A stretch of DNA of 64,000 bases, taken from contig JAJYPA010000003.1 of assembly GCA_021795795.1 (NCBI GenBank), forward strand, positions 26,229-90,228, given 5' to 3'. Below the pieces are notes generated by a model. The model ran no database searches, was not told where the DNA came from, and saw only the letters and a program-made list of their open reading frames with translations. Position numbers and translations under genes: made by a program. Origin of the DNA: Pseudomonadota bacterium (GTDB lineage Bacteria > Pseudomonadota > Gammaproteobacteria > Halothiobacillales > Halothiobacillaceae). This document shows, piece after piece, positions 38,475 to 48,362 of this stretch. Within the stretch, counting starts at the first letter, position 1. Every line of letters starts with the position of its first letter.

Positions 38475-40277
38475 TTAGCAGGAGCTCAGACCTGGATTAC
38501 CCTTCACACCGATCAAACGCGGCTCGTTGATCTTAACTGGTTTGATGTGCTTCTTATCGCGCAACCAAGTCTCGACCTGATCCCAGATCATCTTGCCGGT
38601 ATCGCCCGGGATTTCACCCGGTTTTTGCACAGACGCCCAGCCGGCAACCTTGTATTTCTTATTGGGATCCAGCGGCTTGCCATCGAGTGACATCTCGGAA
38701 ATGCGCTTGCCTTTGACTTCGTTCGGCGCACAGGCGTACGTCATGCCGCCAATACGGACCATGTCGCCACCTTGCTGATAGTACGGGTCTTCGTTGAAAA
38801 TATTGTCGCACACGTCTTCGAGAATGCCTTTGATTTGCTCGCCGGTGAACTCATTCACGGTCACGTTCGGGTAGGTCAAGCCCACTTCGGTCATCAGGTC
38901 GCCATATTTGATCGGCTCGCCCGGAACAAGAGAAGTACCCCAGCGAACCCCCGGAGAGAAGGAGATTTGGCAATCGTTGGCGTCAATGATGGCCTGGCAG
39001 ATCAGCTGATCCCAGGAACCGGTGAAGTTACCGCGGCGGTACAGCAGACCTTCGTTGGTAGCAACGACTTCATCCAGTCGCTTCTTAGCGTTGAAGGTTT
39101 TGCCCTGGAAGGTGACGTCCTGGTTGGTCATCTTCTCGATCAACGCCGCCATTTCCTTATCGGGTTCGATGAAGTCAGCGAATACTGGCAGCAAGTGGTA
39201 TTTGAAGTCCTGCAATTTGCCGTTCTTGAAGTCCATGTCGAGTACGCCGAGGAACTTGCTGTTTGAACCGGCGTTGGTCACGATGGTCTTGCCGCCCGGG
39301 TTCTTGACGATTGTCGGGTGCGGAACCGCATCGTGGGTGTGACCGCCCATAATGGCGTCGATGCCAGAAACCTGTGAAGCCAGCTTCAAGTCAACGTCCA
39401 TGCCGTTGTGCGACAGTACAACGACGCACTCGGCACCTTCTTTACGCGCCTTGTTGACGACATCCTGCATGTCTTCCGGGTTGATACCGAATGTCCAGCC
39501 TTCCACCATCCAACGTGGGTTGGCGATGGGTGTGTACGGGAATGCCTGACCGACAATTGCCACCTTGACACCATTCTGTTCACGAATGATGTAGGGCTTG
39601 AATACGCGCTCTTCGAAATCTTCGCTACGGATGTTCTGAGCAACGAATGTCATGTTGCCAGCGGCTTCAAGCTGCTTGATGCCATCCATCATGCGGTCTT
39701 TGCCATACGTGGCTTCCCAGTGGGAAGTAAAGGCATCGAGGCCGAACAGTTTCTGCGCATCGATCTGGCATTGTGCGTTGGTCCACAGCGCAAGGCCGGT
39801 ACCTTGCCAGTTATCACCACCATCAAGAACCAGAGCGCCTGGACGCTGGGCCTTCATGTGCTTAACGAGGGTCAGCAGGTGTGCGTAACCGCCAACCTTG
39901 CCGTATTTCTTGGCGGCCTCAACATAGTTAAGGCAGGTGAAGGCATGCGCTTCAGGCGTGTTCGGCTTGAGTCCGAAGTGCTTCAGGAATGCTTCACCAA
40001 CCAGGTGAGGCGGGTTGCCTTTCATGGAGCCAATACCCAGGTTGATACTTGGCTCACGGAAATAGACAGGATCCAACTGCGCGTGAATGTCGGTGTAATG
40101 CAGGATGTGCACGTTACCGAATTTGGGCACTTCGTACATGTTGCCAGAGGCACGGTTCGCCTTGACGGTATTGGCAACGGTTTGGTTGCCCGTGCCCGCC
40201 TGGGCGGTTTCCAGATTGATACCGGCTGCCGATGCTGCTGCGAGCATTTGCAGGAATTCCCGACGAGATAAATTCAT
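38475..40277 (-). CDS. soxB: Thiosulfohydrolase SoxB
   Basis: A 600-residue periplasmic SoxB, the di-manganese hydrolase that releases sulfate from the SoxYZ-bound sulfane in thiosulfate oxidation. The Tat signal is MNLSRREFLQMLAAASAAG. Metal-binding motifs are HYTDIHAQLDP, DGGDNWQGTG, LSHNGMD and MGGHTHDAVP, followed by the 5'-nucleotidase C-terminal domain. The ATG at 40277 has GGAG about 9 bases upstream; the open frame before it is noncoding. No other sox gene is adjacent, so it stands alone. Confidence 0.95.
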   Translation of the reverse strand: MNLSRREFLQMLAAASAAGINLETAQAGTGNQTVANTVKANRASGNMYEVPKFGNVHILHYTDIHAQLDPVYFREPSINLGIGSMKGNPPHLVGEAFLKHFGLKPNTPEAHAFTCLNYVEAAKKYGKVGGYAHLLTLVKHMKAQRPGALVLDGGDNWQGTGLALWTNAQCQIDAQKLFGLDAFTSHWEATYGKDRMMDGIKQLEAAGNMTFVAQNIRSEDFEERVFKPYIIREQNGVKVAIVGQAFPYTPIANPRWMVEGWTFGINPEDMQDVVNKARKEGAECVVVLSHNGMDVDLKLASQVSGIDAIMGGHTHDAVPHPTIVKNPGGKTIVTNAGSNSKFLGVLDMDFKNGKLQDFKYHLLPVFADFIEPDKEMAALIEKMTNQDVTFQGKTFNAKKRLDEVVATNEGLLYRRGNFTGSWDQLICQAIIDANDCQISFSPGVRWGTSLVPGEPIKYGDLMTEVGLTYPNVTVNEFTGEQIKGILEDVCDNIFNEDPYYQQGGDMVRIGGMTYACAPNEVKGKRISEMSLDGKPLDPNKKYKVAGWASVQKPGEIPGDTGKMIWDQVETWLRDKKHIKPVKINEPRLIGVKGNPGLSSC

Positions 40278-40542
40278 TCGTTGATCTCCGTTATTGGATT
40301 TTTTTAAGTGCGCACGCGCAGTGCAGAACAGGTTTGTCTGAAGCGAACCATTATTAATATCGCCAGAGACCCAAAAAGTTCGAAACCGCAGCCCAAGATT
40401 TAACCACACTGCCACTGTCGACGACAGCAAAAATACTTATGTGTACAAAAGCAAAGCACACACCTGTGCCATATGATGGATAAATCAGGCTGCGACGTCG
40501 GACGTCATTCCTCCGAAATAGTTCCTTAAAGCACATCGTCTA

Positions 40543-41628
40543 TCAGGCCAGTCGAGCGGGCAAATCAGGATCGATCAAGTCCAGTGCAAGACGATCCAGT
40601 GCCAGCTCCTCATTCAATGGGTGCCTGGCTGATTGCAGGAATTCGAGCAAGACGCGATGAACCTTGAGCCAGTGCGACTTGGTGCGGGCACCGACCAGCT
40701 TTTGAACGAACGGTTGCATCGATGCGGGGGCTTCGGTCGGAAGACCCGAATGCATACGCATTACCTCGACCCATAGCCGCATCAACCAGCGGGCGAGCAC
40801 GTCCCGATCCATGGTTTGCCACTGCTTGACGACCGGCAGTACCTGGTCACGTTCCGTCATCAAACGTACCCACGCCGTTGTCGGCGATTGCCAATCCCAT
40901 GCAGGCGGCGAACCGTCCATCAGTCGGTCGTCACCAATAAACCAGAGCAATTCGGCCTCTTCGGTGGCAAGGCCATATTGCTGCGTCAGCCAATCGACCA
41001 GTGTCGCGCGGTGGGGCACCGTAATCGCCAATCGCTGTATGCGGGATCGGATGGTAGATGGCAATAGATCGGCACGTTCGGATGTCATCAGAAACAGGCT
41101 GCCCGGTGGCGGCTCTTCAAGCAATTTGAGCAACCCGTTGGCGGCACTGCGATTCATGCGTTCGGCCTGTTCGATCAAGGCCACGCGCAGCGGACCGTAA
41201 CGCGTCAGGCTGAAGCTTTCGATCAACGCCCGGATGTCATCAACGGAAATATCCTTGTTCGCGCCATCACGAACCAGGAGTTGAATATCGGGATGCGTGC
41301 CCGCGCGGCGTAACCGACAAGCAGCGCATTCACCGCAGGCGCGCTCCGCCCCCGGCGTCGTAACGGGGTCGGCGCACAATAGATACGCCGCCATTTCCCT
41401 CGCCAGAGTGAGCGAACCCAAACCCGAGGCACCGGTAACCAGCAAGCCATGCGGCAGCCGATTCTGCCGGTGCATCGACAAAAAGCGCTCCCAAGATGGT
41501 AGAAGCCATGGCATGTCGGCCACACCAACCGAGGAATTGGGCCAAGGCGATTCCGCCGCAAGATCTTCTCCCGCGTTTTTGGGTTTTGCCTTATCGGCTT
41601 CTACTTTGCTGGTTCTGGCCCTAGCCAT
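40543..41628 (-). CDS. holB: DNA polymerase III delta' subunit
   Basis: A 361-residue clamp-loader subunit. It has a degenerate P-loop (VTGASGLGSLTLAREMA), as expected for delta', which does not hydrolyse ATP. The zinc module CGECAACRLRRAGTHPD and the SRC-like element AANGLLKLLEEPPPGSLF are present. The ATG at 41628 has GGGAGGGG before it and overlaps the tmk stop by 8 bp; this tmk-holB pairing is conserved in Gammaproteobacteria. Confidence 0.93.
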   Translation of the reverse strand: MARARTSKVEADKAKPKNAGEDLAAESPWPNSSVGVADMPWLLPSWERFLSMHRQNRLPHGLLVTGASGLGSLTLAREMAAYLLCADPVTTPGAERACGECAACRLRRAGTHPDIQLLVRDGANKDISVDDIRALIESFSLTRYGPLRVALIEQAERMNRSAANGLLKLLEEPPPGSLFLMTSERADLLPSTIRSRIQRLAITVPHRATLVDWLTQQYGLATEEAELLWFIGDDRLMDGSPPAWDWQSPTTAWVRLMTERDQVLPVVKQWQTMDRDVLARWLMRLWVEVMRMHSGLPTEAPASMQPFVQKLVGARTKSHWLKVHRVLLEFLQSARHPLNEELALDRLALDLIDPDLPARLA

Positions 41629-42274
41629 GATCGCCCCTCCCCTGCGGGAAACGTGCTGCAAGTACAGTTTGTATCTGGGTCTGCACCTCCACAATCGGCG
41701 CGGCGGCATCGATCAACGCAAAGCGCGATGACTGCCTGGCCAACTCAAGAAAGCCTGCGCGGACACGTTCAAAAAAATCATGGCGCTCACGTTCGAATCG
41801 GTCGTGGGCACACGCTCCTCGCCGGGCCGCTGCTCGCTTCATGCCGATATCCACGGGCAGATCGAGCAACAAGGTCAAATCGGGTGATACGCCCTGTTCT
41901 GCCGCCTGTGCCAAGATTTCGATCAATGATCGATCCATGCCACGCCCCGCACCCTGATAGGCACGGGAGGAGTCGGTGAAGCGGTCGCTGATCACCACTT
42001 TGCCCGCTGCCAATCCGGGCTTGATCCTTCCTGCCACATGTTGTGCACGGGCTGCGAACATCAGCATGAGCTCACTGGGCGGCACCAGATCTTCCTCTGC
42101 CGGATTGAGCAGGAGTTGACGAATTGCTTCGGCAATCGGTGTACCGCCCGGCTCCCGTGTGCAATCCACTTCCCGACCGTGGGCGCCAAACCACTCAGCC
42201 ACGCCCGCGATGGCGGTGGACTTGCCCGCGCCTTCGACCCCCTCGATGGTGATAAATATTCCGGGTAGGTTCAT
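41621..42274 (-). CDS. tmk: Thymidylate kinase
   Basis: A 217-residue dTMP kinase with P-loop EGVEGAGKST, the DR-x motif in SDRFTDSSRAYQGAGRG and the substrate segment TREPGGTPIAE. The ATG at 42274 gives MNLPGIFITIEG, the expected start; the longer open frame upstream overlaps mltG and is not used. Position between mltG and holB matches the usual order. Confidence 0.95.
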   Translation of the reverse strand: MNLPGIFITIEGVEGAGKSTAIAGVAEWFGAHGREVDCTREPGGTPIAEAIRQLLLNPAEEDLVPPSELMLMFAARAQHVAGRIKPGLAAGKVVISDRFTDSSRAYQGAGRGMDRSLIEILAQAAEQGVSPDLTLLLDLPVDIGMKRAAARRGACAHDRFERERHDFFERVRAGFLELARQSSRFALIDAAAPIVEVQTQIQTVLAARFPQGRGDHG

Positions 42275-42296
42275 GAATGCTCGGTCATTGGTGAGT

Positions 42297-43370
42297 TCAT
42301 TGCGTTTTATGGGGCTCGGATACACGCGTGTTTTCGATACGACGCCAGGACTGCACGGCTTGATTGTGTCCACGCAATGTGAGCGAAAAGGTATGCCCAC
42401 CGCTGCCATTGGCAACAAAATACAAGGCATCGGTTTTATCGGGGTGCGTCACAGCCTGCAGTGCGGCTGCGGACGGCAGGGCAATCGGCGTCGGCGGCAA
42501 TCCGGTACGGGTGTAGGAATTGTACGGCGTATCGGCGCGCAGTTGGCTTAGCGTCAGACTTCGCGGCGAACTGTCCTCGTCAACCTGCCCCCGAGTTGCC
42601 TCGGCCACACCGTAAATGACAGCAGGATCGGTCTGTAATCGCATCCCGATGTTCAATCGGTTGATGAACACACCCGCCACCATGGCACGTTCATCGGGCA
42701 GGCCGGTTTCCTTTTCAACGATGGAGGCCAGAATCAACGCGTCGTAGGGCGTTTTCAAGGGTAGACCGGGTGCGCGATCCGCCCATGCAGCATCCAGATG
42801 CGACCGCATCGAGCGGTAAGCTTCCTGCAGAATCTTTTTGTCCGTAGTGCCGCGCGTGAACACATAGGTATCGGGGAACAACCAGCCCTCAAGATGGGTG
42901 ATGGGCCAATGCATCTCGGCGATGATCTGGGCCTGATCCAGCCCGTTCAGGGTGTGTTTAATTTCTTTTTGCGCCGCGAGCTTGTTCAGAAAATCCTGGG
43001 CCGTATCTCCTTCGGGGATGGTGATGTGATAACGCACCACATCGCCCGCAACCAAACGATCGAGAAAACCGAGCAACCGATCCTGATCGGTAATCCGGTA
43101 TTCACCCGCCTGAATCGAGCGCGCTTTACCACTCAATCGAGCCGCCCACGAGAACACAGTCGGATTGACCCTGGCACCGGAGGCATCAGCTATTTTGGCG
43201 ATTTGCCGCGCGTCCGCACCACCGGGGATTTCAATCGTGACCGCCGCAGCGCCAGCAGGCAGCAAGGGTTGGGTGAGAAAAACACCAACCCGGCCGACCA
43301 TCCATACGGTGGCGAACAAAAGCCCCATCGTGAACAGCCAGACCCACAAAAAACCGATCGCCCTATTCAT
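42297..43370 (-). CDS. mltG: Endolytic murein transglycosylase MltG
   Basis: A 357-residue YceG-family enzyme with one N-terminal membrane anchor (about residues 4-26). The catalytic glutamate is in ILASIVEKETGLPDE, followed by INRLNIGMRLQTDPAVIYG; SYNTY-type NSYTRTGLPPTPIA is also present. It cleaves nascent glycan strands and sets chain length. The start overlaps the pabC stop by 8 bp, as in E. coli pabC-yceG. Confidence 0.94.
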   Translation of the reverse strand: MNRAIGFLWVWLFTMGLLFATVWMVGRVGVFLTQPLLPAGAAAVTIEIPGGADARQIAKIADASGARVNPTVFSWAARLSGKARSIQAGEYRITDQDRLLGFLDRLVAGDVVRYHITIPEGDTAQDFLNKLAAQKEIKHTLNGLDQAQIIAEMHWPITHLEGWLFPDTYVFTRGTTDKKILQEAYRSMRSHLDAAWADRAPGLPLKTPYDALILASIVEKETGLPDERAMVAGVFINRLNIGMRLQTDPAVIYGVAEATRGQVDEDSSPRSLTLSQLRADTPYNSYTRTGLPPTPIALPSAAALQAVTHPDKTDALYFVANGSGGHTFSLTLRGHNQAVQSWRRIENTRVSEPHKTQ

Positions 43371-44280
43371 AGTACCCAGCCATTTCACCAAACATTTTCC
43401 GACAACGCACTTGGCTGCCGCTATCAAGAACCGCTACCTGACGCTGCAAAGCGAACCAGGCCGAATCGACAGGTTCACCCCCTTCACCTGCCCGAATAGC
43501 ACACAGGCGATGCCAGCGCGCCACCAGCTCCATGGATTGGTCAACAGACAACACACGCCCCGCCAGACGACCAATCGGCAGCACGCCCCGGACGGCATTG
43601 CTGATCGCAGCGGCCTGCGCCAAAGCCAGGCGGCCGATGGACACGGGTGCAATCGTCACATCCAGATAGCGACACAACAAGGCACGAACTATCCCGGCAA
43701 TGGCAGCCCCCTGAATCGGCGGCGTAAACCAGCGACCTTCTTCCTGCCAGTAAAAATTACTTTGTGTTCCGCCCAGTACCAGACCATTCTCGTCATGGAT
43801 TAGGCACTCATCGACCCCCTCCGGCCAAGCCGCGCGCGCCAGCACTTGGGGCAGACGATTGAGATGCTTGAGTCCGCTGAGTGCCGATATTGGGATACCG
43901 CCGGATTGCTTGAGCAGACCAACGCTTAATCCCTGAACCGACCATTGCGAATCCGCCGCAGGCACACCACCGATCAAAACAGCAAGTGTTGGCTCAACCG
44001 GTTCCGCACGATGATAGCCCCGCTGCCCCGATCCTGCCGTGTACATGAGTTTTACCACGGCCTCCGACTTGCCACTCTGCTCAACCGCCGAATCAATGGC
44101 AGCGCGCACGTCGTTTTCATCAGGGATCGGCAAGCCCAGCGCGCAACAGGTGTAACTCATTCTGGCGAAGTGCTCCGACCACCAGGACAACTTACTACGG
44201 GATAACCGCATCGTTTCAAACAGACCATCGCCGTAGGCCAGACCGCGATCCTGCATGGTGAAGGGTGCAAAGTGCTTCAT
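43363..44280 (-). CDS. pabC: Aminodeoxychorismate lyase
   Basis: A 305-residue PLP enzyme of fold type IV that releases p-aminobenzoate and pyruvate for folate synthesis. Features are QDRGLAYGDGLFETMR, the PLP lysine in SGLKHLNRLPQVLA, and ENGLVLGGTQSNFYW. Its ATG overlaps the pabB stop (ATGA), so the two steps of p-aminobenzoate synthesis are translationally coupled. Confidence 0.93.
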   Translation of the reverse strand: MKHFAPFTMQDRGLAYGDGLFETMRLSRSKLSWWSEHFARMSYTCCALGLPIPDENDVRAAIDSAVEQSGKSEAVVKLMYTAGSGQRGYHRAEPVEPTLAVLIGGVPAADSQWSVQGLSVGLLKQSGGIPISALSGLKHLNRLPQVLARAAWPEGVDECLIHDENGLVLGGTQSNFYWQEEGRWFTPPIQGAAIAGIVRALLCRYLDVTIAPVSIGRLALAQAAAISNAVRGVLPIGRLAGRVLSVDQSMELVARWHRLCAIRAGEGGEPVDSAWFALQRQVAVLDSGSQVRCRKMFGEMAGYYE

Positions 44281-45740
44281 GGCAGATCACCACGTACACC
44301 GGAGCCGGTCAACGCCATCAACAGCCCCCGGGCTTTCTCTTCGGTTTCCGTGCATTCACGTTCGGGCTCGCTATCGGCCACAATGCCAGCGCCGGTTCGA
44401 AATTCGCCCTGGCCGTCCTTCGCCAGAAACACGGTTCGAATCAGAATGTTGCTGTCCATCCGACCATCCAGACTCAAATAGCCGACGCTGCCCGTGTAGG
44501 GGCCACGGCCGGTCTGCTCCAGTTCCGCCAGAATTTCCATGCAACGCACCTTGGGGCAACCGGTGATCGTGCCGCCCGGAAATACGGCGGCCAGCAGATC
44601 GAACACCGACTGACCGGGACGCAACTGTCCAGATACATTCGATACCAGATGATGCACGTGCGCAAAAGACTCCAGCACCATCAATTCATCCACGCGAACA
44701 CTACCCGGCTGGCACACGCGGCCAAGATCGTTGCGTTCCAGATCGATCAGCATCACATGCTCGGCGCGCTCCTTGGGATGCGCTCGGAGCTCGGCCATCA
44801 GCGCAGCATCACGCGCGCTGTCGGCATCCCGACGGCGCGTACCGGCAATCGGACGCGTCGAAACATGGCCACCACTATGATCGGCCAGACGCTCGGGCGA
44901 CGAGCTGATGATCTCGCCCTCTGGCAGGCGATACCACGCCGCAAACGGCGCGGGGTTATGCTGCTCCAAACGGCGGAAGATACTCAGCCCGGCATCGGCT
45001 TGAGGCGCGCGGAATCGCCAGGCGCGCGATAGATTGGCCTGAAAGACATCACCGGCACGAAGATACGCCAGAATCTTCCGCACACCCGACCGATAACGCG
45101 CCGGATCATCTGCCTGCAAGGCTTGAATCTCCAAGGTTGAGTCGGCCTGAGGCGTGGCGCTGAACGCAGCCAGGAATGAACGCAGGGATTCGGCATCAAC
45201 AGGCGATTGCCCGTCGTGAACCAGCCAGGTTTTGTGATGCAGATGATCGAATACCAGTGCGTCGCTGTGATACTGGGCCACAGCGACCGGGAACCCTACC
45301 CGGTCGGCCGCAGCAAATCGCGGCAGACCCAGGCTCGGTTCGATTTGCCCCGCCAGTTCATAGGAAAGATAAAAACTCCAACCGCCGACAAAAGGCAATT
45401 CGGTCGAGAAGTCGGCAGGTGGCTTTGGAAAGGCCTTCACTGCCAAACCAAAGGCGGAGAGGAAATGGGATTCGGTCGTCAGCGCCTGATGCAAGCCTGT
45501 CGCGTGCAGTATGCCCTGCGCATCCAGACGTAATTCGGCGCGCGCCGCGCCAAACAGGATGGACCAGCGAGCATTGTTCTGCCCCGACTCGCTCGCGGCC
45601 CCCGACGCCAGACTCGCGAACAGATGCGAGAATCGCCCGGGCGCCTGAGAGATAAGATCCGGAAAATCGGCCGCTGTTATGCCTTCAATTTGTTCGATGA
45701 CCGGTGAACACGTCCTCGCGGAGGGTGTTTTACTGGACAT
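44277..45740 (-). CDS. pabB: Aminodeoxychorismate synthase component I
   Basis: A 487-residue chorismate-binding enzyme that forms 4-amino-4-deoxychorismate with a PabA glutaminase. YLRAGDVFQANLSRAWRF, HVMLIDLERNDLGRVC and FPGGTITGCPKVRCMEI are chorismate-domain signatures. The motif reads PIAGTRRR, with Ala where E. coli PabB has its covalent lysine (PIKGT), as in anthranilate synthase. The adjacent pabC supports PabB rather than TrpE. It is inserted between fabF and pabC, which are neighbours in E. coli. Confidence 0.9.
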   Translation of the reverse strand: MSSKTPSARTCSPVIEQIEGITAADFPDLISQAPGRFSHLFASLASGAASESGQNNARWSILFGAARAELRLDAQGILHATGLHQALTTESHFLSAFGLAVKAFPKPPADFSTELPFVGGWSFYLSYELAGQIEPSLGLPRFAAADRVGFPVAVAQYHSDALVFDHLHHKTWLVHDGQSPVDAESLRSFLAAFSATPQADSTLEIQALQADDPARYRSGVRKILAYLRAGDVFQANLSRAWRFRAPQADAGLSIFRRLEQHNPAPFAAWYRLPEGEIISSSPERLADHSGGHVSTRPIAGTRRRDADSARDAALMAELRAHPKERAEHVMLIDLERNDLGRVCQPGSVRVDELMVLESFAHVHHLVSNVSGQLRPGQSVFDLLAAVFPGGTITGCPKVRCMEILAELEQTGRGPYTGSVGYLSLDGRMDSNILIRTVFLAKDGQGEFRTGAGIVADSEPERECTETEEKARGLLMALTGSGVRGDLP

Positions 45741-45767
45741 GGAACAGATGAAACCGGTTCACGTCGA

Positions 45768-47009
45768 TCACACGCGCCGGAAAATCAGCGTGCCATTGGT
45801 GCCGCCGAAACCGAAGGAATTGGACATGACCACATCAAGACCGCGAACCTCGCGCGCTGTGTGGGGCACGAAATCCAGATCGCAACCTTCGGAAGGCTCA
45901 AAGAGATTGATCGTCGGTGGCAAAACCTGGTCGCGCAAGGCCAACAGGGAGAACACCGCCTCAATACCTCCGGCGGCACCCAACAGATGGCCGGTCATGG
46001 ATTTGGTGGAGCTGATCGGGCAACGCTTGGCGTGCTCGCCGAAGGCTGCGTGCAAGGCCGCCACCTCGGCCAGATCACCGGCCTGTGTCGAGGTGCCGTG
46101 GGCGTTCACGTAACCGATGTCTTCAGGATTGACCTTGGCATCCTGCATGGCCGCCAGCATACAGCGGCGCGCGCCGTCACCGTCGGAAGAAGGTGACGTC
46201 ATGTGATAGGCATCGGCGCTCATGCCGAAACCGATCAACTCACCGTAGATGTTCGCGCCGCGCGCCCTGGCATGATCCAATGATTCGAGCACCAGTACGC
46301 CAGCGCCTTCACCCAGGACGAAACCGTCACGATCCTTATCCCAAGGCCGCGAGGCATGTTCAGGATCATCGTTACGGGTCGACAACGCACGCGCAGCGGA
46401 GAAACCGGCCACGCCCAGCGGGGAAACGGCGCCTTCAGCACCACCGGCAATCATCACATCCGCATCACCGTATGCGATCAAGCGCGCCGCCTGACCGATG
46501 CTGTGTGTACCCGCCGCGCAGGCGGTAACTGTGGCCAGATTTGGCCCGCGGAAGCCGTAACGGATTGAAAGTTGACCGGACACCATATTCACGATCGCAC
46601 CGGGCACGAAGAACGGGGACACACGTCGCGGGCCCTGTTGCGCCAATGTCATGGTATTGCGCTCGATCCCCTCCAAACCACCAATACCGGAACCGATCAA
46701 TGTACCGACACGATCGTAGTTCAATGTGTCACTGATCAGACCGGCATCTTCGATCGCTTCGATTGCAGCCGCGATCCCGTAATGGATAAATGGCTCCATC
46801 TTCTTGATTTCTTTGGCGGGAATGAACTGGGCTGCATCGAAATCGCGTAACGTACCTGCGATTTGCGAAGCCATCGCACTAACATCGAAACGATCAATCC
46901 TGCGAACCCCCGAGCGGCCTTCAAGAATGCCAGCCCAGCTGGATGCCACCGTATTACCCAGAGGGGTCAACGCCCCCAACCCAGTCACCACCACACGTTG
47001 CTTGCTCAT
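45768..47009 (-). CDS. fabF: Beta-ketoacyl-ACP synthase II
   Basis: A 413-residue elongating condensing enzyme of type II fatty-acid synthesis. The Cys-His-His triad lies in [22 protein letters not shown] and [12 protein letters not shown]. The N-terminus [17 protein letters not shown] is typical. It lies downstream of acpP, with a hairpin terminator between that should reduce its expression relative to acpP. Confidence 0.96.
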   Translation of the reverse strand: MSKQRVVVTGLGALTPLGNTVASSWAGILEGRSGVRRIDRFDVSAMASQIAGTLRDFDAAQFIPAKEIKKMEPFIHYGIAAAIEAIEDAGLISDTLNYDRVGTLIGSGIGGLEGIERNTMTLAQQGPRRVSPFFVPGAIVNMVSGQLSIRYGFRGPNLATVTACAAGTHSIGQAARLIAYGDADVMIAGGAEGAVSPLGVAGFSAARALSTRNDDPEHASRPWDKDRDGFVLGEGAGVLVLESLDHARARGANIYGELIGFGMSADAYHMTSPSSDGDGARRCMLAAMQDAKVNPEDIGYVNAHGTSTQAGDLAEVAALHAAFGEHAKRCPISSTKSMTGHLLGAAGGIEAVFSLLALRDQVLPPTINLFEPSEGCDLDFVPHTAREVRGLDVVMSNSFGFGGTNGTLIFRRV

Positions 47010-47042
47010 GCGTTCAAATCCATATCTTTTCTTTTTTCATAT

Positions 47043-47075
47043 AAAAAAACCGCGCCGGGATAACCCAGGGCGCGG
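47043..47075 (-). terminator. Terminator/attenuator between acpP and fabF
   Basis: On the minus strand CCGCGCCCTGGGTTAT and CCCGGCGCGG (47050-47075) pair in a GC-rich stem followed by seven T. Its position inside the operon suggests partial termination, so that the abundant acyl carrier protein transcript ends here. Confidence 0.8.
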
Positions 47076-47126
47076 CCTTTTATTCAATCAACCACCCAGA
47101 CCCCGGGGCATACCCAGGGCCGCGAG

Positions 47127-47366
47127 TTATGCGTCTTTGTGGGCGTTGATGTAATCAATGGCCAACTGTACGGTTGTGATTTTTTCAGCTTCTTCGTCAG
47201 GAATTTCGCACTCGAACTCCTCTTCCAAAGCCATCACCAACTCGACGGTGTCGAGAGAATCAGCGCCCAGATCATCAACGAATGAAGCTTCATTGGTGAC
47301 TTCTTCTTCCTTAACACCCAGCTGTTCTACAACAATCTTCTTCACGCGTTCGTCAACGGTGCTCAT
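47127..47366 (-). CDS. acpP: Acyl carrier protein
   Basis: A 79-residue acidic carrier protein with the phosphopantetheine site GADSLDTVE (S37). Sequence and length are nearly those of E. coli AcpP. It has its own candidate promoter upstream and is followed by an attenuating terminator before fabF. Confidence 0.97.
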   Translation of the reverse strand: MSTVDERVKKIVVEQLGVKEEEVTNEASFVDDLGADSLDTVELVMALEEEFECEIPDEEAEKITTVQLAIDYINAHKDA

Positions 47367-47426
47367 AACGATTCAACCTCGATTTAAGACAAATTGGTTC
47401 AAGGGCGCTTGCCCGAGATGGCAGGC

Positions 47427-47455
47427 ATTCTAGTTAAAACCGGCCAAACCGCAAA
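47427..47455 (-). promoter_or_regulatory. Candidate sigma-70 promoter for acpP
   Basis: On the minus strand TTTGCG (47450-47455), a 17-bp spacer and TAGAAT (47427-47432) lie about 60 bp before the acpP start, in an AT-rich gap after fabG. This would allow high acpP transcription independent of fabD-fabG. Confidence 0.6.
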
Positions 47456-47542
47456 ATAAAAATCACTTCAGCGCACTCGGGCTACCTGATCAAAAAACAA
47501 AGAACATTAACATAAATAACTGATTATTTTAATAAATACAGA

Positions 47543-48307
47543 TCAGCTCATGTACATACCACCGTTGACATGCAGGGTATGACCGGTCACATAAGCGGCA
47601 TCGTCGCTCGCCAAAAAGCGAACACAGCCGGCAATTTCTGCCGGATCGCCCAGCCGCCCCAGAGGAACATTCGCCAACAATGCTGTCTTATGCGCCTCGG
47701 GCAGGTCGCGCGTCATGTCGGTATCGATGAACCCGGGTGCCACCACGTTGACCGTGATGTTTCGCGCCCCCACTTCTCGGGCCAAGGACTTGGAAAAGCC
47801 CATCAGACCGGCTTTGGCGGCCGCATAGTTGGTTTGGCCTGCATTCCCCATGGAACCAACCACCGAGGCAATCGAGATGATCCGGCCCCAACGAGCGCGG
47901 GTCATGCCACGCAAGACCTTTTGCGATAGACGGAATACCGAGGTGAGATTGGTATCGATGATGGCGGACCAGTCATCGTCCTTCATGCGCATGAGCAGGG
48001 TATCACGAGTAATGCCCGCGTTGTTGACCAACACTGCCACAGTGCCGAAACGGGACTCGATCTCGACGAGAACGGCATCGATTTGTGCACTATCGGTCAC
48101 ATCAAGACGCATCCCAGCACCACCCAGCGGTGCCAGGCGCTCGTTGATGGCCGCCGCACCCGAATCGGAGGTTGCCGTACCGATCACCACCGCGCCTGCT
48201 TGCGCGAGCTGCTCGGCGATGGCCGCACCAATGCCGCGGGACGCTCCCGTCACCAACGCGACCTTGCCATTCAAACCATCAGTCCGACCTTTTGTTTCAT
48301 TACTCAT
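47543..48307 (-). CDS. fabG: 3-oxoacyl-ACP reductase
   Basis: A 254-residue SDR with cofactor loop VALVTGASRGIGAAIA, NNAGITRD, and catalytic Ser-Tyr-Lys in IISIASVVGSMGNAGQTNYAAAKAG. The N-terminus is about 9 residues longer than E. coli FabG. GAGGAA precedes the ATG. It reduces 3-ketoacyl-ACP with NADPH in the fatty-acid elongation cycle. Confidence 0.95.
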   Translation of the reverse strand: MSNETKGRTDGLNGKVALVTGASRGIGAAIAEQLAQAGAVVIGTATSDSGAAAINERLAPLGGAGMRLDVTDSAQIDAVLVEIESRFGTVAVLVNNAGITRDTLLMRMKDDDWSAIIDTNLTSVFRLSQKVLRGMTRARWGRIISIASVVGSMGNAGQTNYAAAKAGLMGFSKSLAREVGARNITVNVVAPGFIDTDMTRDLPEAHKTALLANVPLGRLGDPAEIAGCVRFLASDDAAYVTGHTLHVNGGMYMS

Positions 48308-48362
48308 CTTTAATTCCTCTTGAAAATGGCTCTCGAATAAGTGATCAGCGAACGTGGGGGGG

